Both the position numbers and the translations under genes were made by a program. Below the pieces are notes generated by a model. It ran no database searches. It was not told the origin of the DNA and was given only the letters and a program-made list of their open reading frames with translations. A stretch of 64,000 bases of DNA from the NCBI GenBank assembly GCA_963930775.1, contig OZ005694.1, positions 1,612,001-1,676,000 of the forward strand. The letters are read 5' to 3'. Source of the DNA: Cliona cf. orientalis. Lineage: Eukaryota; Porifera; Demospongiae; Clionaida; Clionaidae. Of the stretch, positions 56,782 through 64,000 are shown one piece after another (position 1 is the stretch's first letter; every line of letters begins with the position of its first letter).

Positions 56782-56859
56782 TTCCTAATAGTAATACTAC
56801 ATGTAAACCAAGAACTATAAATTAGAATATAGCTGTAATAAATACTGCAATCTGATTGG

Positions 56860-57227
56860 GGGGCTTTCACAAACTGAATTTGCTAACGCTTAGCGTCATT
56901 ATGACGCTAAGGGGGGAGGGGGTTGGGGGCATGACGCTAATTTTCTAAGTAATGCTCACCATCGACCATTTGCTCCGAGTCCAGCTAGTGACTGTATTGA
57001 AGATCACTCATTGGTAAATATAAATCAATCCTGATATGTTGTACATACCGTTAATGTAGCCATGCATCGTCAGTGTATAAAGACACAGCTAGATGGAATG
57101 GCTGGATTATAGCTAGCTGGCCTACCTGCATTGTATACTATGTGACGCTAAGAGAGGGGGGGAGGGGGGTCTAGACTTAGCGTCACAATGACGCTAAAGG
57201 TGAGCAAATTCAGTTTGTGAAAGCCCC
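56860..57227. mobile_element. MITE (GGGGCTTTCACAAACTGAAT ends)
   Basis: The ends are inverted copies for about 50 bp, running into the palindrome TTAGCGTCATTATGACGCTAA and G/C-rich runs. TTGG flanks on both sides suggest a short target duplication. The architecture (inverted end, GTCATTATGAC palindrome, homopurine run) is the same as 19569-20074 although the outer sequence differs. No coding content. Confidence 0.7.
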
Positions 57228-57556
57228 TTGGTCAAACCAATGCTTCTAACCAACTTAGAAACCTGCACGTTTACTAAGTGCTACAGGCACGTAGTAAACC
57301 TAGCATAGCAACAAGGCTGTAGCTACGTGATGATCGCGCATTGCTAGTTCAAATCAGCGCTGAACTAGCTGACCACACTCACAATAATTAGTCCGTAGCG
57401 CTTGCACGATAGCTCGTTACTGGACACGAGCGCGAGCTAGCCACGTTTGGTCACACCCGTAATGCATTGAAGAACGCGTCAAAGAAATCAAGCGATAGCG
57501 TTGGTGACTTGAGAGTTGCTCAGGCGCTAGGGTTGGTTACTAACAGTTCTTGTTCA
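57228..57556. other. Intergenic, nothing recognised
   Basis: I see no gene. Composition is more GC-rich than the array. Confidence 0.3.
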
Positions 57557-60500
57557 TACACAGCAAAATATCCACATATCCGTACACGGCTGTATAATTA
57601 TACGGCCGTATACGGAAGTGTAACGGCCCGTGGACGACTACGGCCAAGAACGTGGACGTAGCTTATGGCTTGCCTACAGGCTGTGGACCTCCACGTGCGC
57701 GGTACAGGCAGTACATTCACGTTGTAACTGACATGGAATATACGTATAGCGTATTTTGGAGCGATGTAACAGCCCGTGGTACCTACGTCCATGCTACGGA
57801 CTGTATCTTCAGCGCTGGAAAAGGCTGTGAGATGGTCAAGTGGGCGGAGCAACCGTTGCCAGGCCAACTATCTATGGGCCAATGAAGACAGAATGGGACA
57901 AAATCTTTTGACTCGGGGTGCATTCGGAGGTGAGGCTTCCATGCATGATATTCGCACGCTAGGACAGAGTGGCTGAGTGTATATACATTCTTCCCTCACA
58001 CTCAGCTAGCTGCAAACTGCATCTTTGAAGGCTGAAGCACAAAAATGGAGGTGAGCAGTGAGTCTCTAAATAATGCACGCCATAATGGTTGAATGAACTT
58101 GCAGGTTTCTCATGGTGTGATTCTAGGTGAACAATACTTTAATACGGTAAACAAAGGATAAGTAATAGTAAATTTGATATATAGACCTATTATAAATATT
58201 TGTAGTGATGCTGGAGTACCAGATGTGTCACTTGGGATTTCTGGGATCATAAACAGTACGTTTTTGTTGCTACAATAGTTTATAAAGTATGGCTGTACTC
58301 AAGCCTGTATGTATTTGTGCTCTAGACCTAATGAGTATACATGTGAAACTCCATGGGTGGAGGATAAGCGTCTATGTAACTTGTACTAGTGTGCGCTTAA
58401 TGGTGCTATTGCTCAATCATTGTGTATGGGCGCCAGCCAATTAAGTGATACGCTGAAGCATACTGGGGTTAGTCTAACATACATGTATAAAACCTTGAGA
58501 AAATGGATGCTTGCCTTCTTAGCAAACGAGCAACAAAGGCAACCTCTGTACATTTTCACCCATAGAGTCTTCTATCCAAAGCCATTTCAACCCCGGACAC
58601 CATAAATACGTGACATCATACATTCCTCGGTGACACGGGCCCTGTACACATTTGGCCAGACCCCTTCTCCGCGTGCGTGAAAGGGGGTTGGGCACGAGAC
58701 TAGTTGGGACTATATCAAGTACCTTAGATATAGAATGATAGTAGTTCTCATTAGCCTTGTCCACTGGGATAGTCTAATTCCTAATCTTTCTGTGCGTTAG
58801 CTGATCATTTTTGCGATGTTTGGTGATCCCTACACAACCCTATCATTTTTACTGTGTTGGTGAAAACTATAATGTATTATACTATTGGCGAAAATTAAAT
58901 TAATAGTCATGCAAAGGTAGCGGGGCTTGGTGAAAGTTTTATCCAGCGAAAATTTCTTATCCACACAAAAGGAGTACGAAGATATTATCCAAGTCTATAG
59001 TCACAGTGTATTGCAACGAGGTGCACATAATGCAACACATCGCAGGGCTGCATTTAGGATTTCGGGGTTGAAATGGCTTTTTCTGTGTACTGCAAGGAGC
59101 ATATCAAAGCCACATTACAGACCTCAATTGCCCCCCTCTCCCCCCCCCCCCCACCACTCTAGTCTCCCGGAGCCAGATCCTTACTAGTCTCGTGTCCAGC
59201 CCCCTTAATGCACGCGCGAGAAAGGGTCGCACTTCCTTGTCCTCGAGGTACTATATTGCGGCCCAACCAGATTGCAGAACCATGGTCACATGACATTAGT
59301 GGAATGTAATTATGCGTGGTCCGTAAGCACGCGCGTGTGATCAGTCTATACGGTACGGTATGGATCGCGGAAGTGGCAGTTAGTTTCTATTTTACACATA
59401 CCAGAATGTGTTAGTGCAACACTTTTGACTAGACCCTTTCTCGCGCGTGCATGAAGGGGGCTGGGCACGAGACTAGATCCTTACATGTACATGTACATGG
59501 GGGGAGGGGGGTAGTAGTTTGATGACTTCAGTTTTTCTGCATTACATATCTGCAATAATCATGCGTTATCATCGCACGCCCATTAAAAAAATGACAGGCA
59601 AACATGTGCCGTACATTGTATTTCAGCAGCAAAACTCTGTAGCAATTATATTATTATGATTATCACGTGATTTGTGTCGTTATGCAATACCCTATCTACC
59701 TCGTGTGTGTTAATGAATTCTGATCTTGCCAAGAATTGATTGTATCCTCGGTCAATAACGTTACAAATTCTGAGTATAGCAAGTCACCAGACCCTCTCAC
59801 CCTGCGTAAGGGTCTGGCTTCGCAAGATTACCCCTCCCCCCTCCCCCCAACCACCACACACACAAATGCAGCCCAGCATGGTATTGACTTACAACGCTTT
59901 ATGTCTTAATGTTAACACCATGCAAAGTTAATCTTCTGTTTCTTGTACCCGCCCGCACGTACATTAAACCCTCCGTGTGTACTTTTGATATTCAGATTTC
60001 AACTGGATGATGTCATCAAGCCATGACTAATAACTTTGCTCTAGTTTAGCAGTTATTAATAAGATCACTTTCACCATTACTTTCTTTTCTATATTGCTTA
60101 TACTGTTCCGACTATTGGACCTCCTGGGGCATCAACAGTAACTAAATGGGTGGGGTGTTGACACCATGATTGTTAATGACAGTAGAGGCCCTTCAATAGG
60201 TAGTAATATTTACAGGTGATTTTTGCTTTTTTCTCTGTAGGTGACAGTCTATCGGATCCACAATCACTTGTACGGTCATTCAAGTTGCCAACATGAAGGC
60301 TTGAACCAACTGGACAGATTACATATACAGGTCATTTTTATTGCTGCTAGCGCTAACTGTTATTGATGTTTCTTGTCTTGTATTCAGTTTAGACTTTATA
60401 GAGTCACTGTATCAATATATACCTTCTAGTTTTGTGTTGCACTTTATACACGTCTTCACAACTGATTCAATATTGCTGTACAGTATTGCTATGTAGAGCG

Positions 60501-60703
60501 CGAAAATTACGAGCAATGAATAGCGCAATTATAGCAAATATGTGCATACGGACATGTATATACGGGTGCACACAGATATGTATGCCCACGGATGCATACA
60601 TAGCAACTAAATGAGACTTTGCATACGCGTCCGGCCGTACCTTACCATGCTGTAACGGCCTGTAAGTTTTCTCCGTAACAGTGTGTGGATATCTTGCTGT
60701 GTA
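57557..60703. mobile_element. Candidate 3.1-kb TIR element
   Basis: TACACAGCAAAATATCCACA at the left has an inverted partner at 60684-60703 with 20 of 22 matching, and GGCCGT...TAACGG motifs follow inward on both sides. TA borders would fit a Tc1/mariner-like target. The inside holds small open frames but nothing I can read as a transposase, plus nested elements (59185-59475). The pairing could also reflect two independent repeat copies. Confidence 0.4.
59185..59475. mobile_element. MITE with 9-bp target duplication
   Basis: TAGTCTCGTG...GCACGCGCGAGAAAGGGTC at the left is inverted at the right end. GATCCTTAC is duplicated exactly at 59176-59184 and 59476-59484. A single related end lies at about 58660-58705 and a hairpin form at 7237-7296. 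The 9-bp duplication points to Mutator-like mobilisation. Confidence 0.8.
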
Positions 60704-61384
60704 GCTAGCTTTCTTTGACTCTCCTTTTCAATTTTTACGCTGTCATGGTTACTGTTGCTATATGTGACCGGATTTGGGAAAACCCTCCATATGGGATCCC
60801 CACGCGATTCGTGCAATGCGCGTTTTTAGTAGCTCAGGTCGAAATTTGTCAAAGTCCAGATTTTGTCATATACATGTCGAACAACCCTTCTTCTAACTGT
60901 TGCCGTCTTCTACGGAGGCTAGTTGTGCTATACGAAGGCGAAATAAGCCTTTATTTTGACCCACCTAGTCGGCACAGCCGCCGTACACGGAGCCCGTTGC
61001 TATGGGCGGTAATTAGAATTCTCTACCTAGAGACAGCTAGATTCATCGATCTATTGTACGTTCGCTCGCCTTTTTACCTTCTTGGACATCTAAGAACAAT
61101 CGGCTGTCGTTGTCAACAACAAAATTCAACTCTTGCTCGATCTTTACGTTCATTTCGAACGGCTCTGCCCAGGTCCATTTAATTGATTTCCGGGTCACTG
61201 TAGTATGCGAAAACGCCATACGCGTGAATAGCAACGCCTTTAGACCGTAATTTTTCGATTATTGTGGGTGCAGCGTGATCTCAAACAAAGCGCTGTATCT
61301 CCACAACCAAGCACACGATCGGCCTAAGACTTGAACGCGGAATAGCTCTATGGTAGAGCTTATCAACCATACATCAAACTCAAT
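60704..61384. other. Intergenic, nothing recognised
   Basis: A 155-codon open frame on the plus strand (60715-61182) has no domain, signal or compositional support. I do not call a gene here. Confidence 0.3.
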
Positions 61385-61628
61385 TTCTGAAAAAATTTCA
61401 TAAGGGCCTGAGGGTCTCTTAAAAGCGTAGAGACCACTGGACGAGGTCTCTAACTGATTTAGAATAATTGTAGCAACTATAACTGTGGTAGTAGACCTGA
61501 GGACTAGGCTACTGTTGCACTGTGCATCTTTCTTTGCCCTTGGCTATACTTGTAGGTCTCTATGAAACTTGTAGGTCTCTATGATATGTGCATCTTTCTT
61601 TGCCCTTGGCTATACTTGTAGGTCTCTA
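61385..61628. mobile_element. Half of a GTCTCTACGC foldback element
   Basis: GGGCCTGAGGGTCTCTTAAAA through GCATCTTTCTTTGCCCTTGGC is the inverted counterpart of 62830-63000. A GTAGGTCTCTAT(G/A) unit is repeated three times at 61550-61628. Confidence 0.55.
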
Positions 61629-62085
61629 TAAGTAATAGATAAACTATGGTTGCCCAGGATATACCGTTCATATACCACCTTCGCTCTCGGGCTACGCCCT
61701 CGAGCTCAGGGTGGTATATGAACGGTATATCCTGGGCAAACTGTTTAATATCTTGACCATGATTGGTCAGTGTAATCAGCAGACTGTTTACTTTTTCATA
61801 TTTGAAACTTGAAGAGTTGGAGTATAGTAGGTAGCTAGATTCTATCATAATGATAATCTGAACAATAGTTAGTCTATCAAGCTGGAACCCTCCTCAGCTA
61901 GTGATTGTATTATGTGTGGGAACTACTGGCTATAGCTAGTGAAAAGCTAGTAGCTACAACACAAACTTAGCATACCAGTGCAACTGTGTTATTGGACTAT
62001 TGTCAGGGGTAGGGAGTTATAATGCCTGAGGGCTGGGGTATATGGGAGTTACACCATGGCTGTTACCTAGGATACAAGGCTAAAT
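61629..62085. repeat. Interspersed repeat R1, copy 2 (inverted)
   Basis: Inverted copy of 55060-55510, including the GCCCAGGATATACCGTTCAT hairpin (61645-61740) with apex CTCTCGGGCTACGCCCTCGAG. Together the two copies bracket the 416-aa gene. Confidence 0.7.
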
Positions 62086-62686
62086 CATGATATTTTATAT
62101 CCCGTTGCTATGTTGTTGCTATGTGCTATATTAGCCATATTGCACTGGTAACTGTGCAATATGAGTAGCCTCAGGTAAATTTACTGTTCAATATTAAATA
62201 CCGCAGGCCTTGAACAATAAACATGTTGGTAGCAACAAAAGTAAAACTATCAATGGAGCGTCTCGCGAGACTAAATGGAACGTATGGCGGGAAAAGTAGC
62301 GGGAGATCGCTAGTTCGAACAGATTGGCAGAGTCGTCGATCGATCGCGAATCAAAATGTGTACGCGTATCCAGGTAAGCTAAGTAATACTGCGTAGGCAC
62401 GTAGCCTTGCTTTTAGGATAGTCAACAGCTCGAGCTTCGTTTCTTGGCTTCTGAGCTTGACGTTGCAGTTGGTAGTTCATCGTCAAGAGTCTGATGGCTA
62501 TAGAAAGCTGTGTGGGTTTGACCACACCCCTCGATCACGAGACGTTCAGAAGTTCGATTGACTTTCGAGAACTTGACTCAGAGAGCGGCTTTGTGTGTCC
62601 GTTTTGAGTAAGATAGCCTTGCCTTTTCTTTCTTTTTTAGTGTTCTATGTGTATCTATGGTAGCTATGCCCACGGGATATAAACTA
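62086..62686. other. Intergenic, nothing recognised
   Basis: I see no gene. Confidence 0.3.
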
Positions 62687-62813
62687 GTTATATCACGCAC
62701 ACTCGGGATGCATAGCATTTATTGCAGCTCAACCCTCGGGCGCTCTGCGCCCTCATGCTTCGGTGCAATAAATGCCATACATCCCTCGCGCCCGTGATAT
62801 AACTATTACATAT
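62687..62813. repeat. Long hairpin with CCCTCGGGCGC apex
   Basis: GTTATATCACG and GCATTTATTGCA in the left arm pair with TGCAATAAATGC and CGTGATATAAC in the right. The apex again contains CCCTCGGGC...GCGCCCTC. Confidence 0.65.
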
Positions 62814-62829
62814 ATACTTATTGCCATAG

Positions 62830-63000
62830 TAGAACAAGTATAGCCAAGGGCAAAGAAAGATGCACAGTGCAACAGTAGCCTAGTCCTCAGGTCTACTACC
62901 ACAGTTAGAGTTGCTATAATTATTCTAAATCAGTTAGAGACCTCGTCCAATGGTCTCTACGCTTTTAAGAGACCCTCAACCGGGCCCTTAGTACGAATCT
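62830..63000. mobile_element. Half of a GTCTCTACGC foldback element
   Basis: GCCAAGGGCAAAGAAAGATGC through GGTCTCTACGCTTTTAAGAG, in the same orientation as the left sides at 8431 and 16440, and inverted to 61385-61628. Confidence 0.55.
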
Positions 63001-63305
63001 CGTTATGTACAGACTTACTCATTGGTATTTAATCACAGGGGTTCCCCCAACCCGCCAAGGAGCATTCCACGCCCTTGCGCTTGCGCTGACACACTCTTGA
63101 TAGCAGTATTAAATACCGGTATTCTGTCCCTACAAAACTGTCCCTATAAAATTCATAAGGATGTTTATCGTTACAGGTCAGTAGCTATTGCACGACAAGC
63201 TAACCTTGCAAAGCACAGTTGCCTTAGCTGAGCTCTTGAGTCCCGATCCGCACTGACAGAGGCTAGGTGTGCCTCGGTCCACCTACATGTACTAGTACTC
63301 CAATA

Positions 63306-63693
63306 CCGTAGAAACTGGTTGTTAAGCGCTGCTCGCTGTTAAGCGCATACTTTTTATTAAGCGCATAGTTTTGTGCGAGCTTTACCGCTCTTTGTTAGGC
63401 GCACATGCCCAGCAAGCCACCTGAACGACGAGCGATCGGTTACACGAGCCCAGAAAGAAGGCTAGAAGTAGGCTGGAGAAGAAAACGTCGAGAATTACGC
63501 TCTCTGATCGCTCCTTGGCCATTGCTGTAGGCCTTTCTACCCTCGACACGTTCTTTACGCACGCCCCACCTACCTTTTTTTAGCACTTTTAATTAAGCGC
63601 ATACTTCCTGTTAAGCGCATACTTTTTGTTAAACGTATATTTTCTTGCTGCCGCGTGTTACAAGCGCATGTGCTTAACAACCAGTTTCTACAG
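63306..63693. mobile_element. MITE (GTAGAAACTGGTTGTTAAGC ends)
   Basis: Inverted ends C(C/T)GTAGAAACTGGTTGTTAAG with TA on both sides. TTAAGCGCATA units recur inside each end. A truncated copy lies at 28580-28657. TA target and lack of coding fit a Tc1/mariner-type MITE. Confidence 0.65.
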
Positions 63694-64000
63694 TAGCTAC
63701 ATGTAGCTAGCCACTATGTTGCTGCCCTGGTTCTTCAGAAGTTTTCTTGTAAGTTGTTTCACTCTCAAGGACGTCCTGTGGCTCGGACACCATGCTTTGA
63801 GTCGTGGTGATATTAAATTAGCTAACTGTCTTTATCAGAGCTGTCTCCAAGGTACTATTTGCTCAGGAGGTTTTGTATCTTACTTCAATAACTGTGGCCA
63901 TGTTGTCTCAGCTGGCCACAGCAAGATATGAAATCTCGTAGTCTCCCGGCTTTATATCCTGAGGAGTCTAGCAGACTCTGTAGTGAAAAGCTTCAACATT
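63694..64000. other. Window end, possible exon not resolved
   Basis: An open frame 63716-63931 (plus) reads a Cys-containing peptide (HALSRGDIKLANCLYQSCLQG). It is too short and unsupported to call; it could be part of a gene beyond the window. Confidence 0.2.

Noticed and set aside
60715-61182. 155-aa plus-strand open frame as a gene
   Set aside because: No domain, signal, Kozak support or homology I can recognise; GC-rich repeat-like surroundings favour chance openness.

Overview
The window looks like nuclear DNA of a marine sponge (a demosponge is the best guess; I cannot name the species). It is AT-rich and packed with short inverted-repeat transposons, hairpins and microsatellites. Its main genes are long, nearly intron-free receptor-like proteins that combine a Chlamydia Pmp-type beta-helix ectodomain with a roughly ten-pass membrane domain. 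I know this combination mainly from sponges and some protists. TATA boxes, AATAAA signals, LTR, LINE and SINE-like debris, and eukaryotic peroxisomal Lon exon remnants argue against bacterial DNA.

From 1 to about 53,140 the window is one tandem array of a single gene family, all copies on the minus strand. Intact copies lie at <1-2175 (its 3' end is off the window, and the reading frame is open throughout), 11608-15339 (1243 aa) and 29692-33393 (1233 aa). Two nearly complete copies carry small frameshifting indels: 21581-25305 and 41426-45038. Partial copies lie at 9240-10475, 18612-20590, 36765-38505, 46040-47280 (with an inverted internal segment), 49900-51672 and 51856-53141. Tail-only scraps lie near 17400, 28650 and 40390. 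The duplicated unit also includes a conserved promoter and leader, a 3' spacer and, tail to tail on the plus strand, remnants of the last exons of a peroxisomal Lon protease (LONP2-like) ending in Ser-Lys-Leu-stop.

Each intact protein has a signal peptide, a cysteine-containing N-terminal region and about eight GGA(I/V)...FxxN rungs of 27-29 residues. Two variable membrane-proximal segments follow, then a Cys-rich juxtamembrane block, about ten membrane helices and a conserved acidic cytoplasmic tail. Copies differ by gain and loss of whole rungs, so the ectodomain is being remodelled while the membrane domain stays nearly constant. A recognition or receptor role fits this pattern but is inference.

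From 53,141 to the end the array stops at a 5'-truncated Ty3/Gypsy fragment with its 3' LTR. Beyond it is a transposon-rich region holding one other convincing gene: a single-exon 416-aa protein (55531-56781, minus) with a PD-(D/E)XK-like motif, a coiled coil and a basic C-terminus. It is bracketed by inverted copies of one repeat. The rest is MITEs, hairpins and sequence in which I see no gene.
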